DNA from: DATGUN01 sp035301285
Lineage (GTDB): Bacteria > Bacillota > Bacilli > Bacillales > Amphibacillaceae
NCBI GenBank assembly: GCA_035301285.1
Contig: DATGUN010000018.1
Location: forward strand, 1-64,000
Reading direction: 5' to 3'
Length of the DNA: 64,000 nucleotides
Shown here: positions 17,354 through 26,498 of the stretch, piece by piece
Layout of the letters: every line of letters starts with the position of its first letter
Numbering within the stretch: the first letter of the stretch is position 1
Made by a program: the position numbers and the translations under genes
The notes under the pieces: model-generated
The model's database searches: none
What the model saw: the letters and a program-made list of their open reading frames with translations, nothing else
Told to the model about the DNA's origin: nothing

Positions 17354-18031
17354 TCATTCTGTGCCTTCCATATATGTTATGGAGACTTTTAAATTGGCGT
17401 TTTTTTCACGGATGCGATCTAACAATTCTTTATCATCCGTATTGTTTTTACTGCGTATCGCATACGTATATAAAATCATGGTCCCTAAATTTGTTGTTTC
17501 TACCTGACGTAATGTTGATTGGATCGTATATTGTTTTAATATATCCGCTAACAGGTTTTCATGATTCAGATTCTCCGGAACCGTCACTTTCAAAATCTGT
17601 GTATCTTTCCCTTTTCCGTATTCAAATTTATATAAAATATAAAAGACCATACTTGCAAAGAATGTCAGTATAATAGCTAAATCAAACTGAAACAATCCGC
17701 TCGTCATTCCCACACATAACCCAAAGAATATATATGCGATATCTTTCACATTGGTGACCGCACTCCGAAAACGAATCAATGAAAATATCGCAAACAACCC
17801 AAAGGCCACTCCAGCATTATCACTGACTACGTTCATGACAACCGATACGATGACACTCAACATGATAATAGTGTGCACAAATGCCTGTGAATATCTTTCC
17901 CCTGTAAATGTTACCATATATACTTTTGTAATCACCAAACTTAAAATAGTTGAAATCACCAATGCAAGCAAAATCATATAAATGTCCGAATCAACAGATG
18001 TCGATGTAAATAAGTTTTCTATCATATCCAT
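17354..18031 (-). CDS. DUF4956 membrane protein
   Basis: A 225-residue protein with four hydrophobic segments in the first 140 residues and a cytoplasmic alpha/beta tail. The motif FGLFAIFSLIRFRS is typical of DUF4956. The start is ATG 18031 after GAGGAGGAATAAT. It is encoded 69 bp after a VTC-domain gene. These two families often occur together, frequently with a CotH-like kinase that is not present here. The pair suggests a membrane system linked to polyphosphate or another anionic polymer; this is inference from family co-occurrence. Confidence 0.85.
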   Translation of the reverse strand: MDMIENLFTSTSVDSDIYMILLALVISTILSLVITKVYMVTFTGERYSQAFVHTIIMLSVIVSVVMNVVSDNAGVAFGLFAIFSLIRFRSAVTNVKDIAYIFFGLCVGMTSGLFQFDLAIILTFFASMVFYILYKFEYGKGKDTQILKVTVPENLNHENLLADILKQYTIQSTLRQVETTNLGTMILYTYAIRSKNNTDDKELLDRIREKNANLKVSITYMEGTE

Positions 18032-18100
18032 ATTATTCCTCCTCAAAAATTTTTTTCATAATGTATATTTAAATGATTGTGCCACCCATACGATGTAACA

Positions 18101-18853
18101 CTATACAATCACACGTTCATGTTCGACTGTATGTGGCATCGCGGAACCTTTGAGCAATTCCATGCTGGTACAGAATTTCGAGGCTCCACGTTGTTCACAG
18201 TTCAATCCTTGCAAAATACGTGTTAACCATAGCGGGACACTATCATTGACTTTCACCTCCAGGACAACAAGATTCATATGAATAAAATGGGCTCCGTATG
18301 GACCATTCTCTACATGTAAGTCTTCATTCCTGCATCTGAGGTTTTGATCGAACGTCATGCGTAGCTCCGCATCATCAATCCCGTGCAAAGCATGCCTGTC
18401 GTAGCTGACTATCATTTCTGGCTCCAATTCATACAACCGCTTAAATGAATCTATTTCCCTGAAAATTTGTGGATTGGAAGATTCATAGTATTCGAGCGGC
18501 GTACTTCCGTCATTTTTCAAATAATGATATGCATCACTCAAAGGCAATAACATCCGGCGTTTATTAACCACTTTTTTATGTTTTTGTTTTACTTCAAAAA
18601 ATGCTGTTCCATTTCGGTCCGTTTGATTGTAAACACGCAAACGCAATTTTTGTCGGAACTTGAGCTTGTTTTTCGTCTCATAATAAATCCGGTGATCATC
18701 ACTATCGAAATAAAGACTTGTAACGGTGTATCTTCCATTGTCACCGAACATATCCGGACGCATGTATTCAGAAATGGCATCCAGTAACTTCTCATATTGT
18801 TCTGTTGTGATAAGATATTTTTGTTCTTTACGTTTAAATACTTCAATAGCCAC
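18101..18853 (-). CDS. VTC-domain (polyphosphate polymerase-like) protein
   Basis: A 250-residue protein with a VTC tunnel domain, the catalytic fold of eukaryotic polyphosphate polymerase Vtc4. Basic and acidic tunnel residues are visible in RKEQKYLI, TSLYFDS, KLRLRVY, FFEVKQKH, SYDRHAL and VVLEVKV. The start is taken as GTG 18853, six bases after AAGGAG; the frame is open 27 nt upstream without a site. It is first in a two-gene unit with the DUF4956 protein. Bacterial members are poorly characterised, so the polymer is unproven. Confidence 0.85.
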   Translation of the reverse strand: MAIEVFKRKEQKYLITTEQYEKLLDAISEYMRPDMFGDNGRYTVTSLYFDSDDHRIYYETKNKLKFRQKLRLRVYNQTDRNGTAFFEVKQKHKKVVNKRRMLLPLSDAYHYLKNDGSTPLEYYESSNPQIFREIDSFKRLYELEPEMIVSYDRHALHGIDDAELRMTFDQNLRCRNEDLHVENGPYGAHFIHMNLVVLEVKVNDSVPLWLTRILQGLNCEQRGASKFCTSMELLKGSAMPHTVEHERVIV

Positions 18854-19100
18854 TCTCAACAACTCCTTTAACCATATCATGCACGTTGGAAATGAGACCT
18901 CTATGTGAGAAAGATTAGATTTTCATGAGAAATTCTGGAAATATATCATTTTGCCTATCGGTTTTGCCATTTCTTACAGGAAGGGAACAATATGATAAAA
19001 TAGAAGAAAGATAAAGATTGATGTCAGGGGGGAGCCGTTCGTCAAACAAGTCTTGTGTGATGCAAAGCGTAATGACCATGATTGACAACGGATATATATA

Positions 19101-19577
19101 ATGAATAAATGGTTCTATCTTAATGGAATAGCTTTAGCGATTATCGTTTGGAAGATCATATTATATCCAGTGTTTCCAGACATCCCACTCCATATCATAT
19201 TGGGGTTGACCGGTGTTCTCCTCTTTTTCATGAATTGAACGAGACATGCTGTTTTTTCAACCATCCGCTCATCAGTTGACCGAAAGCGAAAAATTAAATA
19301 CGCCAATTACGCAAAAAAAATCATCCCTTACCATCGCTGGATCGGGACGTCGGCGCTCGTCTTCATTATCTTTCATGCATACATGGTTATTGGAACATTC
19401 GGTTTTGATTTACTTCACATCAAGTCATTGAGCGGATTCATAACAGGGATGACCCTAGTCGGTATGGTGTCTTCCGGATGGCTGCGTCTCGTTTGGCCTT
19501 CAAAACGTAAACGGATGACCCATTTATATCTTGGAATAACTCTTTTTTTTCTCATTCTCATACATGTATGGTTATAG
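19101..19577 (+). pseudogene. Heme-type (ferric-reductase-like) membrane protein with an in-frame TGA
   Basis: One frame stays open from ATG 19101 to TAG 19577 (158 codons) except for a single TGA at 19236-19238 (codon 46). The part before encodes one or two membrane helices (WFYLNGIALAIIVWKIIL); the part after encodes a basic loop (TIRSSVDRKRKIKYANYAKK) and three helices carrying paired histidines (PYHRWIG, IIFHAYMV, THLYLGI, LIHVWL) typical of heme-b ferric-reductase-like proteins. The two halves fit as one protein without any frameshift, and a Trp (TGG) at codon 46 would restore it. There is no good ribosome binding site before 19101. A recent nonsense mutation or a sequencing error is likely. 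Confidence 0.6.
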
Positions 19578-19636
19578 TGACATACATATAAATCATGACT
19601 GTTCTTCTGTCGGCACCTTTTTAATATATATCAAAA

Positions 19637-19661
19637 AAGCAAACGAGTGAATCGTTTGCTT
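19637..19661 (-). terminator. Rho-independent terminator overlapping a stop codon
   Basis: AAGCAAACGA and TCGTTTGCTT pair with a 5-nt loop; on the minus strand a U-run follows. It overlaps the stop codon of the lipase-like gene. Confidence 0.75.
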
Positions 19662-21732
19662 AAAGAATGCCTCTCTCGACTTGCTTACTTATTGTCTTGA
19701 TACTTTCTTCTATCCCCTGCGCCATTTTTCTGGAATCTTGTACCGATGCATCTTCACCATCCGATAGTTGAAAAGTGATATCTTTAAACAATATCTCCAT
19801 CTCATCTATAATCGATGAACAAGCGATATTATACAGGCGGATATTAGAGTATTCTGATGGGGCAAAGACAGCTGCATCTATATGACGCTTGAATTGTTCC
19901 ATCAACTCTGGCTGCTGGTCAATCAGACGGATAAATGCTTTTTCCAATCCCTTCACAATCAATTGAATGTCACGAATGGGGTTGATGATATCTTGAATGG
20001 CATCATCTATTTTCTCCGCGTCACCAAGAAAAGCACTTGATGGTTTTAACATATTTTCCTGAAAGTGGAGGATTGATTGGACAGAACCGACTAATTCGGC
20101 AAGATCCTTATCAAGCAGAAATAAATTCTCGCTTGTTTCCTGAAGGATGGGTCTCAATCTTTCGGTTACAATAGCACAAATTTTTTCATATGCACGGTCT
20201 ACTTGCTGTTTTTTTATTTTCATCCGTTCTTTCAAATATGGGGAGGATTCAAGGGATACAATGCCAGTCTGCTGCATACTTTCAAAATCGCCAGCCGTTA
20301 TATACGGCTTATTCTCATCAGCGGTCATTTCCTTTTCTTTCAATGCTTCTGCACTTGTTTCCACTTGTGTTTTGAAATTTTTCATCTGATCCAAAATACG
20401 CTCCATATTACAAGACAGAATCGAATAGAAATTGATTAACTCACTGGCGACGGCATCTGTATAGAAACCATCCCCGTTTTTAATTAAGTCGGGAATGTCA
20501 CGTTCAATGACAATTTGCTTGGTAAACATATATTTATCAATACTTTTTTTAACACGTGTCAAACGGTCTCTCAAAGGCGTGAATAAATGTTGTAAATGAG
20601 AAGTGATATCCGCTTCATACTCCGGCGAATCATCATGGCGCAATTTTTCCAATATACGAGTTTTCTTCTGGACGATACGGACTAATTCACCTAGCTGTTC
20701 GACGATTGTTTGGGGTCCAGACGCTTTTTCAGCCAACTTGTCGTGCCAAGACATACCTGAAGTGACATGATATATATGATAAAAGGATTTTTGCAATTCC
20801 GATACCCTTTTATTCACCTGTTCGCGCTCATGGGCAGCGATCTCATTGGCTTTATCAATATAAACACGAGCGAGGTCAGCACGTTGGATTAACTTACCTC
20901 TCAAGCTATGTGCCAATGTATTCATGCTATTATGGTTGACATCTATTTTTTTGGATGGGCTTCCGTATAAAGGCACACCTGTCCACAGGCTTGTTATGAT
21001 ATGATCATCCACTCCAACATGGATAAAGCCATAACCCGCTTCACCTTTTATACCAATGGGAACTTGATATTCACATTCCGCATAGTCCATTCGATTATAT
21101 CCACTCCCGAAAGAAGATGAAGACAAGCCGTTATGAATATGGTATTTCCGCCCCGGGACACGTTCACCTAGGTTCAATGTTTCATGGATATTAGTCAGGA
21201 AATCATTTTTGCTATAATAATTGGTAATGTTAGGATAATCATGACTTGGGTTTGCCATACCATAAGGGAGCATAAAGGGATTGAGCGTTACCGAGCGAAC
21301 ATCGGGGTGTTCGATGGCGATAGCATTTGCCAACGATCCAGCCAGCGATATGCCGGTAACAGCTCTGACAGCCCCAGAGCCATACATATCTTCTATACGA
21401 TTGAAATATGTTTTTGCCGCTTCGATTTGAACAGACCTCTCCTTGCCATACAGCAGTTTAAGATCACTGATATGCATGTCATCTTTCAGCTGTTGGCTGC
21501 CGATGAAAACAATCGAAAAATGACTGTTTTCATTATTATGGGCATCTTTCACGACAAACCCTTCTAATCCCGACACTGGATCATGCGTAGTATCGACAAC
21601 CTGAAGTTCATAACCATTAACCTCAATCATCTTGGATTTCTCTGGATTCAAATAGCCATGGTAACCCGCCAGCTGAATAAGGTTGTTATCCATTTTCATT
21701 TTGATGTCCGGAATCCGCTCTTCTGACTTCAA
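19660..21732 (-). CDS. Lipase-like (DUF6792/SA1320-type) protein with long helical C-terminal region
   Basis: A 690-residue protein. The first 250 residues have an alpha/beta-hydrolase look with the nucleophile elbow TGISLAGSLAN, as in the lipase-like DUF6792 domain of the SA1320 group (family assigned from memory). Residues 280-690 are almost all helical and coiled-coil, resembling substrates or partners of type VII secretion. There is no signal peptide. The start is the TTG at 21732, about 8 nt after GGAG; an ATG closer to that site runs into an early stop. It is second in an operon with a DUF1672 gene, 14 bp downstream of it. Confidence 0.7.
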   Translation of the reverse strand: MKSEERIPDIKMKMDNNLIQLAGYHGYLNPEKSKMIEVNGYELQVVDTTHDPVSGLEGFVVKDAHNNENSHFSIVFIGSQQLKDDMHISDLKLLYGKERSVQIEAAKTYFNRIEDMYGSGAVRAVTGISLAGSLANAIAIEHPDVRSVTLNPFMLPYGMANPSHDYPNITNYYSKNDFLTNIHETLNLGERVPGRKYHIHNGLSSSSFGSGYNRMDYAECEYQVPIGIKGEAGYGFIHVGVDDHIITSLWTGVPLYGSPSKKIDVNHNSMNTLAHSLRGKLIQRADLARVYIDKANEIAAHEREQVNKRVSELQKSFYHIYHVTSGMSWHDKLAEKASGPQTIVEQLGELVRIVQKKTRILEKLRHDDSPEYEADITSHLQHLFTPLRDRLTRVKKSIDKYMFTKQIVIERDIPDLIKNGDGFYTDAVASELINFYSILSCNMERILDQMKNFKTQVETSAEALKEKEMTADENKPYITAGDFESMQQTGIVSLESSPYLKERMKIKKQQVDRAYEKICAIVTERLRPILQETSENLFLLDKDLAELVGSVQSILHFQENMLKPSSAFLGDAEKIDDAIQDIINPIRDIQLIVKGLEKAFIRLIDQQPELMEQFKRHIDAAVFAPSEYSNIRLYNIACSSIIDEMEILFKDITFQLSDGEDASVQDSRKMAQGIEESIKTISKQVERGIL

Positions 21733-21746
21733 CCATTAATCTCCTT

Positions 21747-22613
21747 TCAAAACACACCACCGTGTTTTATAAATGTTGATACTTCCAATGTATTATTTTT
21801 TTTACCGGTTCCTCTTTTTTTATCTATAAAGTTATCATTCAAGCAAATTGAATACACACCCTTTGGAATGCCAGACATTTTTTTAAGATCAACCGCGATC
21901 TTCTCCAAAATGTTCTTATCCAGAGAAATGTTTTTATCTTCCATGTAAAATTCAATGTTGATATGGACATACATCGCCTCAGGTACATTTTTTTCAAAAA
22001 AACGATGGACATCAGTCTTATCGAACGTTGTATCTGACATGAATGATTCAAATAACTTCTTAAATACATCCCCAAAAGGCGATATGAAATAAAAAGGGGT
22101 CATATATCCGTTCGCTTTCACATTATCAATAACCTTTTTAGGTGTCCCGACAACCGGAAATTCATTCACGATGTCGTCCAAATATTTATCCAGCTTATTA
22201 AAAGCCCTTTCAAAAGCCATGACATAAAGGCCACCCTTAATACCCCGTTCCACTTCCCCTTCTTGTGACCACACGTAATCACTTTTGACACTTTTTTGTT
22301 TTTCGTCAATAGGCACTACTGCAAATGTATGGAAAAAAGGGGCGTGTATTGATTCGACAAAAACGGTGACACTGTTATGTCCGCTGACCATATTATGCAC
22401 TTCCACATATATTCCGTACGTATTCAGAAAAAACGTTTCTGTGGCTTCGATGATCCGATCCGTCTGTTTTTCCGCGATATCCCATATAACGTCATTGTGA
22501 TCATATAGACGATACCCTTCACCTATATAGTCCTGTATCGCGATAAAGTTTTCCTTTTCATACCTTGTCAGTTTTGACAGATTTTCATCTTGATGACGAT
22601 CTGATTGAGCCAT
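21747..22613 (-). CDS. DUF1672 family protein lacking a lipobox
   Basis: A 288-residue protein whose core (QDYIGEGYRLYD, TVFVESIHAPFFHTFAVVPI, VWSQEGEVERGIKGGLY, MTPFYFIS, GIPKGVYSICLNDN) matches the DUF1672 lipoproteins of Staphylococcus and Oceanobacillus. Here the usual signal peptide with lipobox cysteine is missing: the N-terminus is MAQSDRHQDENLSKLTRY, fully polar. The start follows TAGGAGGATTC. So this member probably stays in the cytosol or leaves with the lipase-like partner encoded 14 bp downstream. Function of the family is unknown. Confidence 0.8.
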   Translation of the reverse strand: MAQSDRHQDENLSKLTRYEKENFIAIQDYIGEGYRLYDHNDVIWDIAEKQTDRIIEATETFFLNTYGIYVEVHNMVSGHNSVTVFVESIHAPFFHTFAVVPIDEKQKSVKSDYVWSQEGEVERGIKGGLYVMAFERAFNKLDKYLDDIVNEFPVVGTPKKVIDNVKANGYMTPFYFISPFGDVFKKLFESFMSDTTFDKTDVHRFFEKNVPEAMYVHINIEFYMEDKNISLDKNILEKIAVDLKKMSGIPKGVYSICLNDNFIDKKRGTGKKNNTLEVSTFIKHGGVF

Positions 22614-23038
22614 TATCCAGAATCCTCCTATTGTTACAAGGCTATTACACGGAATAAGATTTCTGCATCGTAGCCAAGGGTCACCCCAACAAATAACCCT
22701 TTATATACCATATTTATACCTTAATAAAATTAATACCCAATGTAAACGTATTCCTCTCTAATTCACGCTCAACGAGCAAAAATGAATAAATAGGCATATA
22801 TCATCTATAGGCATTTATGACTGTTCCGTTACTATTACGTTACTTTTCCATTACAAAGTCATACTGGATCTATTTTCTATGATTCGAACATAAAATTCTG
22901 TGAAGTTCATCACATTTTTTGCTTATTTTATCATTTTTACATGTTTTCTGTTCTTTTTTTGTAAAAAAAACAAACAAATGATATTCCACATATGGAATCA
23001 TCACTTGTTTGTCATCTTTTTCTATTTATTTTTACCTA
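22614..23038. other. AT-rich intergenic region
   Basis: A 425-bp gap between two minus-strand units. It should hold the promoter of the DUF1672/lipase operon: on the minus strand TTGGGT and TATAAA are spaced by 16 bp (22713-22740), a weak SigA-like match. Two direct copies of ATAGGCAT lie 17 bp apart (22790 and 22807). The left-to-right end holds the terminator of the LCP gene. No gene is seen; the longer open frame from 22900 has no start signal and overlaps the LCP gene. Confidence 0.35.
22970..23012 (-). terminator. Terminator of the LCP gene
   Basis: On the minus strand ACAAACAA pairs with TTGTTTGT and an inner ATTCC/GGAAT stem is present, followed by a run of eight U. Confidence 0.7.
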
Positions 23039-23971
23039 TTAATCTCCAAAATTCACGATCATATCGTGTACTTTTTCGATCTCTTCATCTGAAACCATAT
23101 AATAATAGACACCATCGATTGTTGTACCAGAACCTTCGATCATATATGTTTCAGAGTTTTTGCGTGTGTCCCGATAACCGGAAAAAATCTTCTTCATGTC
23201 TGCAAAGTCCATATTGGTTGCCATATTATTGCCGAGGATGTCCAACACACTATCAATTTTCGGAATCGAACCCACTGAAGCCCCACGATCTACAATCGCT
23301 TCAATCACTTGGCGTTGGCGTTTTGTCCTGCCAAAATCCCCGGATGGATCTTGTTTCCGCATACGGACAAATTCCATTGTTTTATCACCGTCCATATTGA
23401 CTGGACCTTTCTCAAAATCATACTTGTCACCGCTCCAGGCTATTTCATTCTGCACAGTTATGGGACCAACTTCATCGACCAAGTCTTCTAAACCGTCCAT
23501 GTTCATACTTACATAATAATCAAGTTCCAAGCCTAAAAGATTTTCGACCGTTGCAACCGTCATGTCTGCTCCGCCGTACGCATAAGAGTGATTGATTTTA
23601 TCTTCAATTCCCTTCCCGACAATCGTTGTACGCGTATCCCTTGGAATGCTCACCAGCTGCATCCGATCACTCTCTGGATCTAGTGACAGAACCATCAATG
23701 CGTCTGAACGCCCCTTATCGTCTTCCCGTGCGTCAATTCCCATCAATAAGATATTTAATGGTTCTGTTGCTTTTATCTTTTCTTTTGTCACATCAAGGTC
23801 AATGGAGTCGACTGGCTCATGCATTTCACCATCAACCGTTTCTTTCGCTTTGCTCCATATGGAATACCCATATGCTGCTGTTCCCAATGCTAGCACCAAC
23901 AATACGGCTAATGGAATCAACAACCATTTTTTCTTTGATTTCTTTTTCCGCATATCGGAACGTTTTACCAT
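23039..23971 (-). CDS. LytR-CpsA-Psr family wall-polymer transferase
   Basis: A 310-residue LCP protein, anchoring teichoic acid or other polyprenyl-linked glycopolymers to peptidoglycan on the outer face of the membrane. It has a Lys/Arg-rich start, one membrane helix (about 15-37) and the LCP domain with LLMGIDAREDDKGRSDALMV, SIPRDTR and the pyrophosphate-binding Arg cluster in GRTKRQRQV. A late small domain follows. The start is ATG 23971 after AAGGGG. It is monocistronic. Which polymer is attached cannot be told. Confidence 0.93.
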   Translation of the reverse strand: MVKRSDMRKKKSKKKWLLIPLAVLLVLALGTAAYGYSIWSKAKETVDGEMHEPVDSIDLDVTKEKIKATEPLNILLMGIDAREDDKGRSDALMVLSLDPESDRMQLVSIPRDTRTTIVGKGIEDKINHSYAYGGADMTVATVENLLGLELDYYVSMNMDGLEDLVDEVGPITVQNEIAWSGDKYDFEKGPVNMDGDKTMEFVRMRKQDPSGDFGRTKRQRQVIEAIVDRGASVGSIPKIDSVLDILGNNMATNMDFADMKKIFSGYRDTRKNSETYMIEGSGTTIDGVYYYMVSDEEIEKVHDMIVNFGD

Positions 23972-24158
23972 ACCATTATTCCCCTTTTCCCCTTTATCTA
24001 TGTAATATGCCTTATGATATCATAGTCTGAAAGTCCCAACAACACAAATGTCAAAACTTTTACATATTATATCAAATTCTTTATAAATCCGCACGTCAAT
24101 TCAAGAAAATCATATTATATTTTCTAACAGAACACGCGATGCCGTCATTCAAAAACAA

Positions 24159-24194
24159 ATAGAACAGCACCTTATTTCACAGGTACTGTTCTAT
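24159..24194 (-). terminator. Terminator of the GntR/gamma-lyase operon
   Basis: ATAGAACAG.(A/C)CCT and AGGT.CTGTTCTAT pair around a short loop; U-rich sequence follows on the minus strand. Confidence 0.7.
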
Positions 24195-24265
24195 CGATCT
24201 ACATAAACGATATTCACTTATGCCACACCGACATAAATCGAACGGTGAGGCTATCGATTCATCAC

Positions 24266-25465
24266 TTATATCATCACTTGTTCAAGTGTGTTCAATCCTT
24301 GTTTCAAATCAGCGATGATGTCTTCAGGATCTTCCAAACCAATCGATAGACGGATGAGCCCCGTCGATAGACCAAAATCTCCTAGTTCCTCTTCAGGGAT
24401 GGATGAATGTGTCATCGAAGCGGGATGCTGAACCAAGGTTTCCGGATCACCTAAGCTGAATGATATCATTGCGAGCTTCAAGGCATCTATGAATGCTTTT
24501 CCTTGCTTCACCCCTCCACTGATTTCGAATGAGACAATGCCACCCATTCCATCCATCTGTTCTTTGGCTAAATCATGTTGTGGGTGTGATTGCAAACCTG
24601 GATAATAGACGTTATGCACCAGTGGATGCCCCTCAAGAAACGTAGCTACTTGTTCTGCTCCCTTACAATGAGCGTCGACACGTAATCCTAATGTTTTGAT
24701 ACCGCGCAGAGTAAGGAAAGCATCCCAGGCACTCAAAGGTTGCCCCAAGTCACCAGCTATTTTATTTCGCATAAAGTCAATATCAGAGGCCTTTCCACAA
24801 ACAACACCAGCGACAACATCCCCATGTCCATTTAAATATTTTGTAGCACTGTGCACAACAATATCCGCCCCAAGTGTCAACGGACGTTGCAAATAAGGTG
24901 TCATAAATGTATTATCAACAATCAACGGTAAATCAAACGAATGAGCGACACGCGAAATTGACCGGATATCCAATACAGTCAATGTCGGATTGGAAGGCGT
25001 CTCAATATATACGGCGCGAGTGTTTTCCTTAATGGCACCTTTAATGGCGTCCATGTCGGTACAGTCGATATAATCAAACTCAATACCCATACGCTTGCCG
25101 AGATTGCTCAGAAATTTGTGTGTGCCTCCGTATACATCTTTTGTCACAACAATATGTTCACCTTGCTTCACAAACGCTAAAATACTTGTAGAAATAGCCG
25201 CCATGCCACTGCTGAGTCCAAGGGCGTCTTCTGCTTCCTCCAGATTAGCTAACTTATTCTCCAATGTACGTGTGGTCGGGTTACCATATCTTCCATAAAA
25301 TACGCCTTCCTTTTCACCATTCACAACGGATACCGCACTATCCGCTGTGTCGAATGCATAAGCAACCGCCGGAACGAGATGTTGAGATACGGCCCCTGTT
25401 TCCTTACATGGATTAACCTCGCAATGAATAGATCTTGTTTGAAACTTCCAATCTTTATTTTCCAT
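24266..25465 (-). CDS. Methionine/cystathionine gamma-lyase family PLP enzyme
   Basis: A 399-residue Cys/Met-metabolism PLP enzyme. The PLP lysine is Lys209 in SATKYLNGHGD, and YGRYGNPTTRTLE, ETPSNPT and VDNTFMTPYLQ are family segments. The start is ATG 25465 after GGGGAG. The cysteine that marks classic methionine gamma-lyases after the YG segment is a Gly here (VYGGTHKF), so cystathionine gamma-lyase activity is equally possible. It overlaps the end of the upstream GntR regulator gene by 11 nt, so the two are co-translated and the regulator probably controls this sulfur amino-acid step. Confidence 0.85.
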   Translation of the reverse strand: MENKDWKFQTRSIHCEVNPCKETGAVSQHLVPAVAYAFDTADSAVSVVNGEKEGVFYGRYGNPTTRTLENKLANLEEAEDALGLSSGMAAISTSILAFVKQGEHIVVTKDVYGGTHKFLSNLGKRMGIEFDYIDCTDMDAIKGAIKENTRAVYIETPSNPTLTVLDIRSISRVAHSFDLPLIVDNTFMTPYLQRPLTLGADIVVHSATKYLNGHGDVVAGVVCGKASDIDFMRNKIAGDLGQPLSAWDAFLTLRGIKTLGLRVDAHCKGAEQVATFLEGHPLVHNVYYPGLQSHPQHDLAKEQMDGMGGIVSFEISGGVKQGKAFIDALKLAMISFSLGDPETLVQHPASMTHSSIPEEELGDFGLSTGLIRLSIGLEDPEDIIADLKQGLNTLEQVMI

Positions 25466-26165
25466 GATCGCTCTCCCCTTCTTTTTTAATACCTTGCCCA
25501 GCATTTCGTATCGCACGGACAACGGCTTGCAAACTGTTCGTAATATGTGACTCCATCGCAGCCTGGACGTTCTCTTTATCATTATCTTTCATATAATCCA
25601 AAATAATCTGATGCTCTTTATAGGACGATTCGAAACGACTCATATCATCCTTCGGGAGCAAGTGTTGATAGCGGTGGATCCTGTCATTCAACTGACCGAG
25701 TATTTTAATGACTGTCCGGTTCCGGCTTAATGTGTAGATATAACCATGGAACTGGGCACCATAATACAAGACATCTCGTGCTTCCCCCACTTTGGCAGTT
25801 TCCTTGATCATATTGACGATCATCGTTAGCTTATGCGCATCTTTTTCAGTCATATTTTCAGTAGCTTGAGCCACCATGATACCTTCCAGTTTCTCTCTGA
25901 CTTCAAACAATTCTTTGACTTCCTGTATCGATAACGGGGCCACTCTCAACCGACCATTATTTTGCCTGATGATCAAGTCATCTTGTTCCAATCTTTGCAA
26001 CGCTTCCCTGAGCGGTGTACGGCTGATATTAAGGTGTTTCGCTAAACGTTCTTCAATAATGGATGCATCCGGTTTTAATCTTCCTTCAATGATCTGTTCC
26101 TTGATATCCGTATAAGCAAATTCTTTTGCGGTATATCGTTCATTTGTACGTGAATGGCTATCCAA
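25455..26165 (-). CDS. GntR family regulator, FCD subfamily
   Basis: About 236 residues: winged HTH at 12-80 (IIEERLAKHLNISRTPLREALQRLE) and an FCD all-helical effector domain with likely metal-binding Asp/His positions (FHGYIYTLS, HQIILDYM, ESHITNSL). The start is set at TTG 26165, 8 nt after GGGGTG; the frame is open to 26213 but that part overlaps the promoter. The perfect palindrome TTGTATACAA at 26204-26213 is a typical FCD-GntR operator and implies autoregulation. It is the first gene of an operon with the gamma-lyase. Confidence 0.88.
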   Translation of the reverse strand: MDSHSRTNERYTAKEFAYTDIKEQIIEGRLKPDASIIEERLAKHLNISRTPLREALQRLEQDDLIIRQNNGRLRVAPLSIQEVKELFEVREKLEGIMVAQATENMTEKDAHKLTMIVNMIKETAKVGEARDVLYYGAQFHGYIYTLSRNRTVIKILGQLNDRIHRYQHLLPKDDMSRFESSYKEHQIILDYMKDNDKENVQAAMESHITNSLQAVVRAIRNAGQGIKKEGESDHGK

Positions 26166-26498
26166 TGCAAGAACACCCCTTTTCGCAAAATATCTTTGTA
26201 TATTTGTATACAATTATATCTTGATTTTAAAGAAAACGCTTTAATTTGTCAATATGATGTTTGCCCCTCATACTCATAGCACGCTTTCCCCATGGTCATT
26301 CAAATATTAAATGTCTTAAATATGATAACAAGAAAAAGATGTATCATATAGGTAAGTTATCGTTCAGTATGTTACAATCTCAAGAAGGAACAGGGATAAA
26401 ATCAAGTCAGTTACCAACACTAACGGATGTTAGAGTCGGAAAATTTTACACACGGCAAGATAGAAATAAAATGATGCAGTAACTAAGGAGGATGAAAA
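26166..26498. other. Divergent promoter region
   Basis: A 333-bp gap between the minus-strand GntR gene and plus-strand ymfF. It holds the GntR operator next to the regulator gene. A 73-codon open frame (26261-26482) lies here but has no ribosome binding site and no protein-like composition. No clear SigA promoter for ymfF was found. Confidence 0.35.
26204..26213. promoter_or_regulatory. GntR/FCD operator palindrome
   Basis: TTGTATACAA, a perfect 10-bp palindrome of the form known for FCD-type GntR regulators, 39 bp upstream of the chosen start of the regulator. Confidence 0.6.

Noticed and set aside
19236..19238. Selenocysteine codon
   Set aside because: No SECIS-like hairpin follows, and a Trp fits the family context; no selenoprotein genes are visible.
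22900..23400. Plus-strand 166-codon ORF
   Set aside because: It overlaps the LCP gene on the other strand and has no start signal.
26261..26482. 73-aa protein in the divergent promoter region
   Set aside because: No ribosome binding site, odd composition and overlap with the regulator's control region.
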